Origin: Pseudoscleropodium purum
Lineage: Eukaryota; Streptophyta; Bryopsida; Hypnales; Brachytheciaceae
Length of the DNA: 64,000 nt
Assembly: GCA_963969395.1 (NCBI GenBank)
Contig: OZ017799.1
Span: 10,728,501 to 10,792,500, forward strand
Direction of reading: 5' to 3'
Shown here in pieces: positions 1 to 12,100 of this stretch; the stretch's first letter is position 1; each line of letters starts with the position of its first letter. The notes beneath the pieces were generated by a model. The model made no database searches. It was not told the DNA's origin and saw only the letters and a program-made list of their open reading frames with translations. Made by a program: the position numbers and the translations under genes.

Positions 1-779
1 TCTTTAAAATCTTAATAACATTTCCTTACTGCTATAATTTCTTAGTATAACACCACATGTCTTTGATACCCTCAGTCTGTTATTCAAAGGACTATGAATC
101 GATTACTTCAAGTATGTTGACCGGTGAAGTGGCTCACTAATCTATGCAAATGAAATGGCTGGAAGTAATATAACCAAATGCAAAATGAACTCAAGTTAAA
201 AATCTGATTATCCTTATCGTCCGTGACTTAAATTTTATCATCGATTCTAGAGCATTGCAAAAAATACAAATGAAGGAAAAAAAATTGCTTGTTTGGGGGA
301 GATGATTGCACAAAATGAGAAGAACATGTGTTTAGAATGGATAGAAACTATGCTTTAATTACACATAGACATCAATTCACTCTGAGTTAGACTCAAATCA
401 ATGCAAAATTGATTCATTTTAGTAATAGATGTATACAATTGGTGTCGAGGTCATTATGGATTGGATTAAGCACAGATTAGTAGACGCCCTGCAATAGCTA
501 TCTTTTCAGATTCTAACAAATATGTATGGGCTTTTAAAGGGAGCCATGTTTATGGGCTTTCATAAATTTTAATGAAATAAAATTACATGAAGTCTGAAAA
601 TTATTTTTTCAACTATAAAGTTGTTTCTTATTGCTTCTCTACCACTGAAACTTATGCCCACATTTTCCGGACAGCATTATCATGCTGCACTAAACAGTGG
701 CTCCTGAACAAGATTATCAAAACCCTAAAACATCGTCGCAAATTGCATTAGTGCATTCAATCTCAAATCAGGTCCTGAG
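1..779. other. AT-rich intergenic DNA, no gene seen
   Basis: No open frame with coding character was found on either strand, and no repeat structure was recognised in this stretch. Confidence 0.5.
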
Positions 780-1375
780 GTAGGGTGGTGAGGCTGACGA
801 CATAGTTGGAAGGTGGCTGAAAATTTCAAAGGTTAGGGTTTGGGGTTTGGATTTATGGAGCAAAGGACAGACACAGTTGAAAGGTAGCTCAAGAACTCGC
901 AGAGATTCGTCAGAGATGAGACTGAAATTATCTTATAGAATTGTCAAAGTTCTAGTCCTGTTTTTAGAATCTGAATACATTAGAAGTTGTTGATGTTGAT
1001 GTCGAGCTGTTGTTGTTCTTGTTTCTTCCTCCCTGAGGTTAGGGTTTAGTAGTGTGGAGCGTTGGACAAGCAGAGTTGAAAGGGAGTAGAGAACTGTCTG
1101 GAAGAGATTGTTTCAAACGTGCTATATGATATTTTGTTTTGTCTGAAGCTTATTGTTCAGGTTGGATGCATTGGTGGTGGTTGTTGAAGAGAATTGCGGA
1201 AAGTGAACATACACTGTTGAAGAGGAGTGGAACATTTGAAGAGTTGGATTCGTCCTGAACTTTCTGTGGGGATTGAATTAAGTGAAGTTCTAGTCAATTT
1301 TTGCAAGCTGCATACATTGGAAGTCACTGACGCTGAAGACATAGAAGGAGCAATACCAGACAGACAAAACTCCAA
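780..1375. repeat. Degenerate tandem units of about 170-200 bp
   Basis: Similar segments recur near 837-1000, 1037-1130 and 1170-1350. Shared words include GGTTAGGGTTT, 'GTTGAAAGG', and 'AGTTCTAGTC' at about 949 and 1284, each followed by a CATACATT- or ACATTAG-like word. The copies are diverged and the boundaries are approximate. No coding function was recognised. Confidence 0.4.
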
Positions 1376-1559
1376 AAATACAGATCTTTATTACCATATG
1401 TAGTATCCTGATAATACGTTTCATAATCCATTGAATCCTCTTGGAAATGGAGACAAGGTGGCCAATTATTTATCACTCCGGTACCATTTGGAAAACACTT
1501 TGGCAGCTGAAAGCCGTGTGAATGGGTGACTACCGTATAGTAAGCAGAATCTAAACAAA

Positions 1560-2170
1560 ACTCACGGGCTTAATCTGCAAAATTTCTCCTAATAGTTTCT
1601 GCAGCGAATTCTTTATCATCAACTCACTCCTGCAAAATTTTCTCCTCATAGTTTTCTGTAGCAATTAAACTCCTGATCACTAACTCACTCATGTAGAGGT
1701 TTCTCCCTAATAGTTTCTACAGCGAACTCCTCCGCATCGACTTGCTCTTGCAAATTTTCTCCCAATATTTTTCTACAGCATACTCTCGATCACTAACTCA
1801 CTCCTGCAAAAATTTCCCCTATGGCAAACTCCTGATTGCTAACTTATTCCCGCAAAATTTCCTCCTAATAGTTTCTACAGCAAACTCCTCCTCATCGATC
1901 AACTCAATCTTGCAAAAATTTCTCCTCGTCTATTTCGATACTACAGTGCAAAATCCTGAGTTTCCTACAAGACTTTTCTTTTTCGCTTTCTAGTGCCAGA
2001 TTGCTGGTCCTGATCACTAACTCCCTCCTGTAAAGTTTCTCCTATTAGTTTCTACAGCGAACTCCTCATCGACTCGCTCCAGAAAATTTTCTCCCAATAG
2101 TTTTCTACGACAAACTCTCAAATTCTCGATCACTAACTCACTCCTGCAAAAAAATTCCTGATATTTTTTC
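1560..2170. repeat. Tandem array of about 60-bp units
   Basis: About nine degenerate units follow one another. Each holds a word like CTCACTCCTGCAAAATTT, then CTCCTAATAGTTTCTACAGC, then AACTCCTGATCACTA. Read on the minus strand, several units translate to similar peptides resembling EEFAVETIRRNF, but stops interrupt the array. It may be a decayed coding repeat or a plain minisatellite. It lies just downstream, on the minus strand, of the ORF at 2491-2823. Confidence 0.7.
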
Positions 2171-2490
2171 TAAAACAATCTCCAGGTCATCGACATACTC
2201 CTCTACTTCAAGGAATTGAATACCATGTGAGGGCACCATTTGGTGATTTCCTACTTTGATAGAAATCTTCAATCCTGAGCAACAAAGATTGAGTGCTGAG
2301 TACGCCTTTAAGTACATGGTAGTGACAGTAGCCGGCAACAGGGTACCGAGGAAATCTCATTTTGAGGAAAACATGGCAGAATGCACCCTGCAGTTCAATT
2401 TCCCGGGTGTAGTGCACATTCTCGTGCGTGCACCCACCAGGTTTTACAGGGATCTACACCAGCCGTTCCATTGTATTGGGATTCTGTTGT

Positions 2491-2823
2491 TTATCGGGAT
2501 AACGCCGGTAAATTGACGATGAACATGTAGTCCGCTTGAGACGGGTCGGGTAGCCAAATTCCTGCAATGTTGACTTCATCAGGGACTACTGGAGGAACAA
2601 AACTAGGGGCTATTACAGGATCTGGCACATCTCCCCGAGTAGGGGCCGCTACTGGACCCGGCACATCGTCATGTGCAAGGGCCGCTACTGCAACCAGCAC
2701 GTCGTCGTGAGCAGGGGCCGCTACTAGAACTGACACCTCAGCTGGGGGCGCAATTGGGGCAGGGTTTGACGGAGGAGCAACAAGGTCGTTGCGTGCATTT
2801 GCGGGGTTGGATGCACCAGCCAT
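2491..2823 (-). CDS. Hypothetical Ala/Pro/Val-rich ORF with internal repeats
   Basis: This is an open frame of 110 codons from an ATG whose A is at 2823 to a TAA at 2491. The translation starts MAGASNPANARNDL and then runs through a proline-rich stretch and three to four imperfect 12-residue repeats of the type VAAPAHDDV. These match a ~36-bp DNA repeat at about 2611-2730. The C-terminal part, about 30 residues, has ordinary composition and ends NLPALSR. No domain was recognised. The ORF is locally GC-rich compared with its surroundings. It could be a lineage-specific gene, the N-terminus of a decayed retroelement gag, or chance, since a repeat with a length divisible by three can keep a frame open. 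No introns could be supported. Confidence 0.25.
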   Translation of the reverse strand: MAGASNPANARNDLVAPPSNPAPIAPPAEVSVLVAAPAHDDVLVAVAALAHDDVPGPVAAPTRGDVPDPVIAPSFVPPVVPDEVNIAGIWLPDPSQADYMFIVNLPALSR

Positions 2824-3135
2824 GTTATTCCGGTTTACGGTGCGTCGTACGCTGCAGCCTGTGGATTCCAATGCCCGAAAAATCCCACAACACGAGAACA
2901 CGGAAAGTCCCTGAGCTTGCAGTTACAAATATAGTCGATGCAAGGAATTCGATGCAAGGATCACATCAACGCAATCCTTCTGGGATTTCGCCGACGAGAA
3001 TTCGTTTATTGGAATGTCAAACTCTGCAACCTAAACCCACAACCCTTACCCCTCCTCGCGGACTGCGCTGAATGTTGTGATTCAATCGTGAATTCCGGAA
3101 TCCAAAACCAAGTGCCTGCTATAGTCTTGGAATGA

Positions 3136-5015
3136 AGCTCATGCTTCAAACTGATCATCTACTCCCTGATGATCAGTGTTCGCATAGGATCGAAGTTAGT
3201 CCGCACATATATTAACTGACTTTAACAGCTCTCGCGAAGCTCTACTAGTCTAGCACTCTAGCTATCTGAAAGCACTAAAAAAGAAGTCGGGGTTCAGTGA
3301 TTCACGTCTAACAAAATTAATACCCATTGCCAACGAGTAAATTCCAACAAGTTATATACTTACATTAGCAACTTCCAACAGGTTCCAACAGGTTCCTTCA
3401 GGTTCCAACAGGTTCCTTAACCTGCAAGTACTGAAGCTACCCAGAAAGGCCTTGATTCAACAAGCTAGGAAGTCATCGATCAGTTGCAGGAGGCTAGGAT
3501 CACAAGTTTGTTGTTTTTCTTGTTTTGTTTTGGAGCAAATGATAGAATATTCATCTCAATTCAAACAAGTTCAGTTCAGTTGGGCTCAGAGAGTCTCATC
3601 CGTTAGCTGGTCGGTGCCCCCACATTTTTCTTCAATTGAGTTCACATACCGGGCTTAACTCACTGTAGCTAGGTCTGAAGCACTGATAATGTCTGGATTC
3701 TAAGGTTTCATACAAATAAATAATCATGCAATCTACACTATCAAAGTTTCCGAACAAAGTATTTACATTCCCATTGTTATTGAACATCATATTCTATTTT
3801 ATTGACTTTGTCCTTTAATTGGATGAAGACTCTAGCTTGCATCGACTCTTGCGTACGTCTACTACATAGTGTGGTTCTTGAATCCGAGTTTCCAAATCTT
3901 ACCTACCGTTGTTAATTAGTTATATTAATTAGCTTGGCCACAGAGAGGGGGTTCGAAGTACTTCACAGTTACCGATTATACTCGAATACTCGATCTTAAG
4001 AGCCTCACACTCGAACCCAACTGAAATAGGAGTGCAGGCCAAGCCAAGTATTGAGGCGTGTGTCAGCTTAACAACGAACACTTGCCATGCCAAGGATAAT
4101 CGAGTACGAGTCTGCATGTAGTATTTTAATTTTAATTTTCGCACGCATTGAATTTTATTTCAACGACGAAGAAAGACATACGTGTAAAGCTATCTGAAGT
4201 CAAGCCTGATCCAGAAAAAGTACCACCTCAGTGACGTCCTCACTGCAGTTGTTTACAGTAATTCAGCACTGTACGCAATCAGAGGCTGCAGTAATGCATG
4301 ATTGGGGAGAGATCGACTCGCAGAAGGCAGATCGACTCGCGGAAGGAATTTGTCTGTACAGTACTGCTACTAGCTGTAAGTTACAATATGGTAAGTGTCG
4401 ATCTTCGTGTGTTTCTTTTGGTGATGGCCGGCTGACGGACTTTCATGATTCCGGACTAGCTTCTGTAGTACTTGATCTTCTGCTCGTTTGACTGGTTGTA
4501 AAGTTACCGATCGATCCAAGCATGCCTGCGAAGGGGCAACAACTGAAGACAGCACGGAGAAGCTTCTGAAGCAACTTACGCAAAAGTTGCGGCCGCAATA
4601 TACTAAAAAGATGAAGGAAATCTTTGAGAACTTAACAATAAATAAATAACAACTTAGGTCGGTTCAACAGTCGATCGCAAGGTATCATTATATTATTTCC
4701 TTTGAATTGTAAAAGCATCATATGAGCAGCATCAATGAGCAGTTCAGCAGTCAGTGACAGCTAGGGATCTAAAACCAACGGAAGTTATCTGTTAGAATTC
4801 TTAAAAATTCTCGCGGGTCGGTGGTGATAACAAAATCCACCATGTACGTACACGTAATAGTGAAATTTCCCCAATTCCTACCATCTGCGACTAAGTTGGC
4901 GCGACACAATCAACGCAGGCACGGCGTGGAGGAATCACATCCACAACGGGTTCCCTCTGTGCATTTAATAAAAATTTGAACCCTGAAAGAGCCCCTGAAG
5001 AATTGACATGCCAAG
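3136..5015. other. Intergenic DNA without a recognisable gene
   Basis: Only short ORFs without family resemblance are present. The one clear structure is the decamer array at 3371-3420, listed separately. Confidence 0.5.
3371..3420. repeat. Decamer minisatellite, five units
   Basis: Five consecutive 10-bp units fit the pattern GGTTCCAACA (variants ACTTCCAACA, GGTTCCTTCA, GGTTCCTTAA). The period is exactly 10. Confidence 0.9.
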
Positions 5016-5099
5016 CTATTTATTGAAGGCTAGAGATGATAGCCTAAGTACACTAATATGTATATAATTGTGATGATACCTTGTATGAATTTCATCAAG

Positions 5100-5500
5100 T
5101 GTGCATGAATTTGTCAAAATAAAGAATTCATTATAGTAACAAGGATTTGAATGACAAAAAGTACCTAATGGCTTAATGTCCAATAAAAGACATTTTATTG
5201 TGCAAACATCATGAGCATCAAGTACCCATGATCCTTTTAAAATAAAGAATTCATTCATAGTACTAAAGACTCAAATGACAAGAAGTACCTAATGTCTTGC
5301 TATCCAATAAGAAGCATTTCATTGTGGAAACATGATGAGCCATTAGTACTTACTTGCACCAAATTTATCCTTCTCCATATAATAAAAGAATTCCCTCAAT
5401 GTTCTTAGGATTTGAATGAAAAGAAGTACCTGATAGCTAATGTACCATTGTCCAATAAAGGGCACGCAATTTTGTAAACATCATGATGTCAAAAATAGGT
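5100..5500. repeat. Three degenerate tandem copies, about 120-145 bp
   Basis: Each copy contains ATAAAGAATTCATT (or a close variant), then 'GATTTGAATGA' or 'ACTCAAATGA', then AGAAGTACCTAATG, then TCCAATAA and a word like CATTTTATTGTG with AAACATCATGA. The copies begin near 5100, 5237 and 5385. No protein-coding potential was recognised. Confidence 0.65.
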
Positions 5501-6001
5501 GGAAATAGAGCAAAAGTATCATTCCTTCCTTGACAAGTACACATTTAAATCCAATTATGGTCTCCAATCAAGGCCATTATAGAGGTCTCTTTGACAGCCT
5601 AAATTTCTCCTAATGCCTTGTAGGGAAACACGACATTATTATTAGGAAGTGGCCTTCACCAACATCACTTTTCCCTATATTGCAATCTGGGATGGTGTAG
5701 GTAAGTTTGGCCCTTGGATTAGATGCGTAAGGCTGTGTGTGCGAAGGCCTTAACCTTAGAGCACTTTGACAGTTTGACATCTCATTTTTGGATGACGAAC
5801 ATATTGAAATTCAATTATTTTTCCTCATTACTACCTATATGAAAGTTATCTAATTTGTGAAGATACTTAATCAAGTTGTTGTCCTATCCAATGGTTGGAT
5901 TTGGTGATACTAAAGTTCATTATTTTTAAAAATTACAAATGTGGAAGTGTCTCAAGTCAGAAATTGCATTGATTTCAGTTCAAAATTGAACTTGCAAAAG
6001 T

Positions 6002-6278
6002 CAGGGTTGTCATACCGGGCGAGTTAGGGTCATTGGACGGGACGGACGGACGGTCCAAACAACTTTAATTTTGTAACTTGTGCAATTTTGTGGAATGACA
6101 CGTCACCTCGTCCGTGCCCAGCATGTTCCTTAATCCACATGGCATCCATGTGGCCTATTTTTCCGTTATTAGAAAGTCAACTATGTGTTGACTGTATCGG
6201 ACGGGCGGAATCTCTAACAGACGGGCAGGACCTCTAACGAATGGGCGAACCGGACGTCCATCCACTATGACAACCATG
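6002..6278. mobile_element. Non-autonomous hAT-like element (277 bp) with 8-bp target duplication
   Basis: The element is flanked on both sides by the 8-bp direct repeat GCAAAAGT (5994-6001 and 6279-6286). Its ends are inverted: CAGGGTTGTCATA on the left, and the complement of TATGACAACCATG on the right. Its interior is GC-rich with repeated GGACGG and GGGCGG words, unlike its AT-rich surroundings. The 8-bp duplication and CAGGG-type ends fit hAT transposons. There is no transposase ORF, so it would need one in trans. The matching repeat at about 57115 is uninterrupted at this point. Confidence 0.85.
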
Positions 6279-6338
6279 GCAAAAGTAAGATTGTAGATTT
6301 AAAGAATACAAAAAATTCAAAAAATCATCATATTATAG

Positions 6339-6600
6339 TAGAAGATATTTAGTTGCTTTGGAGGGTTGCAAATTTCCTGAGGTTTTCAAACTCTAGGAAC
6401 TTGGTGCATATGTTGCCTGACGTGGCATAGAGATTGTGACGTCATTAAATTTTTTTTAAATTAAAATTTAATTAATTAATTAATTTTTTCATTTTTCAAG
6501 AAATTAAAAAAAATCTAACAACGGTCATTCTTTGGCTGCCAAGGGAATAGTGATGGAAATGGCCTTGAAATAACCCTCCCAACCCCTTGAAAATCTTTTG
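6339..6600. mobile_element. MITE family B, copy 1
   Basis: The left end reads GAAGATATTTAG and GGAGGGTTGC; the right end reads CCTTGAAAATCTTTTGATGA, its approximate inverted complement. The interior has a GACGTGGCA word and an ATTCTTTGGCTGCC word also seen in other family B copies. It is absent from the matching repeat near 57140. Confidence 0.6.
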
Positions 6601-6739
6601 ATGAGAGAACTTCATTTCTAATCCATTCAAACAAGTTTTACTCAAAAAATGATAATTTTTTACTTATAAGTTATAATTGAATTTTGAAGGAATTTTGAAA
6701 ACTCCCTTTTAAAATTTATAAAAAAATATTGGTACATTA

Positions 6740-6974
6740 GAAGAGTTTGGAGGGTCGAGAAGCTTGTTTCAAGCCTATTCCCCCCTAACTATTCCCCATA
6801 GCGAGGAGAATAGCCCACTGTCAGAACTTTTTTTCATAAAAAATAAATAAATAAATAAAAATTTGGTCAATGACGTGGTAGGGTCTCGGCCACATTAGAC
6901 CACTACACTGAACCTGTTTCCTGCATTCGTAGGCTGTGATAACTCGCAGGCATCTAGAGGCCCCAAAAATCTTC
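6740..6974. mobile_element. MITE family B, copy 2
   Basis: The left end CATTAGAAGAGTTTGGAGGG and right end CCCCAAAAATCTTCTAATGA are inverted complements with few mismatches. The element interrupts a repeat that is continuous at about 57260 in the other copy. It contains internal inverted words around CTATTCCCC and a GACGTGG word typical of the family. Confidence 0.7.
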
Positions 6975-7389
6975 TAATGATAGTACTAGTGAATCTAACC
7001 ATACGGATGAAATCTAAAACTCAAAATCTGCAACTTTCATTCGTATATCAATTCCAAAATATTCTTACAAATAGCACTTTATAACAATTTTTTCCAAATT
7101 GTCAATTTAAAAAAAAGATTCGGACATTTAGGGGTTAACCTTTGAATGCCTAAACCCTTTATTTAGGTTTTAGGAATTTGCTCTAAATTGAACAAAAAAC
7201 CAACATTTTGATAAGTTGCATCAATGTTTTTTAATCTAATGCAACACATAATATAGTTGGTGGGTTGTAACCTTACCTTTAAGAAAAATGTCAATTTTGA
7301 GCTTGGTTTAACTTCACTAGATTTTTGCATTGACACAATAAAAAAACTTGATATTTTTACATATAGTAGTATATGTCTAATTTTTTTCA

Positions 7390-9197
7390 TTTTTCTATAA
7401 CTAAGAACATCAAAATGAATTTTGTATGATTTTTCAAATTTTGTATTTGTAGAAATTTTGTAGAAATTTCTTTATAATAATCAATGCAATTACAAAAATG
7501 ATTAAAATTGTATAAATTAAAATTTAAAAAAATATAATAATCATAATAATCCATAATAATAATAGTAATAACATCATGGTGTAATATAATTCTTTGGGAG
7601 CACACCAAGGGAAGTTCGATAAATAAAAAGTTTAAAAGTGGTATATTTTGAGATTTGAAGATGTTTTTAATGTGCTATACAAATTACAATTTAAAAAAAA
7701 TAAAATAGAGTAAAAATAAATTATTGGATTTACATTTTCTTAGTTAAGCATAACAACTTGGAAATCCACTACTTGATGAAAATGTAGGTTTAATTTTCAA
7801 ATACCTATCAAGCTTGCAATGTCTTTTCAAGGTTATTCCCTTACTCACCCCGCAAAGGTTGTTTTATCTCCCTTTGTAAGAACTAACTTTCAATCTTGCA
7901 AAGAATATATGTAAGAATATTTATATTTTACACTTTTGTTAGCCTCTAAGTCCCGTTGTCTCCACAAGGGACAAAACCCTACGGTTTTAATTTTATTTGT
8001 GATTTTCAAAAATTTTGGGTTGAAGATTAAAAATTATATCAACTTTCTGAAAATATAATTTTTATTTCAATCGGTGCCTAGGAACAAAAATTATGGCACA
8101 AAAGTCTTTTTCTTAGTTTGGTAGATAGAAAAAAACCTCAAAAAACTTAAAATAAATATTTTTGAATTTTTTTTTGCATATATACTCTATTCTTATCTAC
8201 ATCGAAGGCTTTGACTTATTCCATTTATATTTGTTATGTGAAAGTTACAGAAAATCTTGCTTTTCTAGCAATTAGAGCATCTTCTAGAAAATACAACATC
8301 TAGGATTCAATTCTAGACTCAATTTTCACAATTTTAAAAAAAAAAAATTATAAGGTTAAATTCCCTTGTTAGAACCATCTCATCATTGAAATTAGTGTGT
8401 TTCAATTCCATCTTAGAGCTATTAATAGTTCATATTTTCCTTCAATCTTGAACCAACTTCTACTCAACAATTTTTTAGTGATTAAAAACTATGTGTGTTT
8501 TTTAACTTTTTTTTTGTAGACTCTCAACTCAATTCTTCATCATATAAATTCAAAATTAGTAGAGCAAAAATTTCATGTTCTAAAGGTTCAAAGCCAAAAT
8601 ATGTAGTTGAGCAAGGTGAAAAAAAAATTGTTTCCTTCACATTAAATGCAAATATCTTGCCATCTGCATATTCTAAGTTTCTGAAATTTCCTCCACACAT
8701 ACTTACACTATCCACACATACTTACACTAGTCTAGTACAAGAACCTCCAGTTAATTAAGCAAAAAAAAACAATAAATTTTTTTTCTCTTTGCTATAGAAA
8801 TGGCAGTTTTGAGTGGTTTATGATGGAAAAAAGGCCTTGGGATTTAAGATTAATGTCACAAGGTCAAAATTTATACACCACCTTCTCTTCACCCTCAGTG
8901 TAAATGTACTCAAAGTACTGATCACTTTTAGACCTCTTGAAACAAATTTTCAAGAAAATTTCTTTCGAAGACAAATTGAACATCTTCTGCAGACTGGACA
9001 AGACTAATTATCTCCATTCATTCATATCTCAGTCGATCAGCCTTATAAGAGACTCAGAACATGTTTTACTTAAAGCAATGAATACGAATGATCACGCTCT
9101 GAAGCTCTGAAGATTGAACTGGAACTACAAACTGTTTCACCAGAGGTGTAGTCAGATTCGGCTACCAGAAAATGTAGCAAATAGGACACCTCCGAAA
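7390..9197. other. AT-rich spacer downstream of the PPR gene
   Basis: The stretch is very AT-rich with poly-A/T runs and no convincing ORF. Its upper end, next to the stop codon at 9198, should contain the 3' UTR of the minus-strand PPR gene; no poly(A) site was assigned. Confidence 0.45.
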
Positions 9198-12100
9198 CTA
9201 ATCATCCATGCACTGTCGATAAGGATAGCGCTCTATCAACTCCTCCAACTTGTGCCGAACTTGGGGAAGAGTCTCCGGAGCCTGTGCAGCCTCGGGAGAG
9301 TCTTGCGCTGCAATAAAATGGGGCTGCAAAGTCTGGTGTAAGATGGACTGCACATGCGCGTCTTGCCAATCATAGGGGTCTATCTGTTGGAGAAGCTCCA
9401 GAGCTCTCTCTTCATCTTCCGCTGCTACATATGCTCGAAATAATCTATACAAAAGAGGTGCCCAAAATCAGAAAAATATTAGATCTCCCTTCGATAACTC
9501 AGGGATAGAAAATGAAGTCTCATATGAGATGTAGGTTACTAGCATAATCACTTCAACAAATAAGGAGAGTAAAAACAAAATAGAAAAATAAATAGAAAAC
9601 TTTTAACCTGTTGGTATATGATTACAAGTAGAAAGTTCACTTTGAGGAATATAGCTAATACTAGTGACTTGCAAAACATGTTTCGACCTTTCAAACCGTA
9701 CGACATAATTCCTGGAGGTATGGAAGTCAACAGAGATTAATCACTGTTTCATTGCGATCAGAAGTTCAAGAAATCAGGCACCTGATTTGCGAGAAGACAT
9801 TCAGTGCTAAGCCTTCCTTCTCCATCTCGGAAACAACTCTTTGCGCTTGCTCGGAGTCATTCATGGAAGCACAGCCATCAAGAAGAGCTTCTAAGGCCAT
9901 GCGTGAAGGTCGTAAGCCCAGTTCGCGCATGGCTGCAACAACGGTAAAGCCATCATCCACGTCCAACCAGCACATTTCGTTTTCGTCTTTTCCTCCATTT
10001 GAGATGTGAAGGAAAATCTAACAACAATTCCAAAATGTGAAGTAAGATTGGCAGTCGTGGAAGCCATGGCATGGCATGCAAGATCACCCTAATAAACTTG
10101 TGAAAGAAAATCAGGATCGCACCTTGTCAAAGAGAACTCCCACGTCTACAACATTTTCATCTTTCACTTTGCGAAGAAATTCAAGAGCTCGTCTGCAGAG
10201 AAAAAAATGTGAATCCTGTTAATAAGAATTAAGAAAGCAAGATCATGAAGTCATTGAATAGATGCACCGGACATAAGACGTTTCAATCACCAGCCCCGCC
10301 AAGTTGGATACAGGAGTTGAAATACATCACTTATGAAGAAAAAGGGAAGGTGACAAAATGTATCATTAAAATAGAAAGAATAAATTATGTCCTACATTAT
10401 TGAAAGTTAGAAATACGTTTTGGAAGTTACCCTGACTAACTACTAAACTGATTTTTCCTAATAGTGAGTATGACGCTAAATTCACCAGTCACACTGTTTT
10501 GAATTAGGGCAGGTTGAAATCTTCCATTGTACCAATTTCCACAGAAACGAAATTTTGTGGCAACACTAATTTTCTGCGTGACACTAATTTCACCCCACAA
10601 ACAGGACGTATCACTAAAGCTACTAAAGGACTTCTATTTTTGGTTTGCGCACTTAGGGATTACAATAGTACCTCCTATAAACCTACTGTGTCAACTCACC
10701 CCAGCTGATTATGACGTATACAGCCCAGCACCACATTGATGCATCGAACATTCAGGAATTCAGCACGTTGTTGGTAGGTCAATTTCGTCCATTGATTCTC
10801 CTTGCGGCAATCCTCAAAGATGCTCAACATGCGATTCAGATCCCCGGCCTTTCCAACAGCAACCTGTCGTTCCCAACCCGAGAAGTGAAGATAACAAGTG
10901 AGCTCTTATTCAGGAACAAGAAAATTCAAACAAGGCTGATATGTGCAGTTCTAACATCATAACAACAAATTACTGAAGTAACCAAATCGCTCCAACTGAC
11001 AGTAATGATTGTTCCCCCTCACTCAGGAACAAGTACATTGACCCTGACACAAACAAGCCACGAACCACCTACCAGTAAGATTCCAGCTGCATAAGCCTCT
11101 GGAAAAGCACCTTCCCTCCTAAGAGCTCCATACAAAGCAAAAGCTTCCTCAAGTCGACCAGCCAAAGCTAAACCAGCCAATACAGCACTCTTTGCCTCGG
11201 TGCCTACTACTTCACCTCTTCTCTCTATTTCCTTGACCATCTGCAAGATAATATAGCATTTCAAATGTCAAACACATTGTCGACAGAAAATTGGATCTTG
11301 TAAAATGCACATCTAATAATTTCACAATCGAAGAATCTCTGAACTGTAATACATCATGGTATATTCAGGACGGAAAACACCAAGGATGAACTTACACTTG
11401 CTTAGGAAATACAGCCAGATTGAAACGAGGTTGACAAAAAATTTTAACCGAAGAACTTTAATTACATGTTGCGTCGATTGAGAGGATCGAAATCAAACGT
11501 CTCTTTGAAAAAAGCAACCCATGCGAAATAACACTCAGTATACCGAGTTTCAACTCATAAATGCGCTCCCGAAGGAGAGATCCTTCATGTATCAGCAGTT
11601 TCAGAGGAAAACCACGTTCACCCACGACAAGTAGCAAAATTCTTAGGCTGTTACCTCAATACTACGTTCGAGATTTCCGCATCTTGCAAACACAGAGGCC
11701 ATAGCAGAATATATAGCTGCATTAATGGGCACCCCACGCTGACGCATTACATCAAGTAACTGCAAGCCCCGAAACAATGTGTTATACAGTAAGAAGTCAG
11801 AATATAGATTACGGTAAGGTCGACCGTCAGAAACACACGAGCAACTCAAGACCCCCGATTCCATGTCGTGAGATAATTCTACTCCACAAAGTTGGAGATA
11901 AACATTAGTAAAACCACATATGAGACTACTTAATACTTAATATTTCAGATGGCTGTCAAGAACCATTCATAAAAATTGCAACTGCGAACTTTGAGGACCT
12001 GACAGTTATTCTGCGAATGTCAATTCCAAGCTCTGAGAGCTTTAGGTTAGTGTTTATACCTCAACAGCCTTTTTCTCATTCCGCACCATAGAGCAGGCAA

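Larger units (their letters stand above)
5750..7110. repeat. Dispersed repeat, copy 1, carrying three nested insertions
   Basis: Three blocks of this region match 56865-57790 in the same orientation. Examples are TTGTTGTCCTAT followed by CAATGGTTGGATTTGGTGAT, then GTTTTACTCAAAAAATGATA, then AATCTAACCATACGGATG. The matching blocks are interrupted here by the elements at 6002-6278, 6339-6600 and 6740-6974, all absent from copy 2. The original repeat type is unknown; no coding region was recognised. Confidence 0.8.

Noticed and set aside
9690..9713. Possible 24-nt microexon between the last two PPR exons
   Set aside because: It keeps phase, but joining 9782 directly to 9444 gives a correctly spaced PPR motif (NVFSQIRLFRAYVAAEDEE), so the extra exon would break the repeat.
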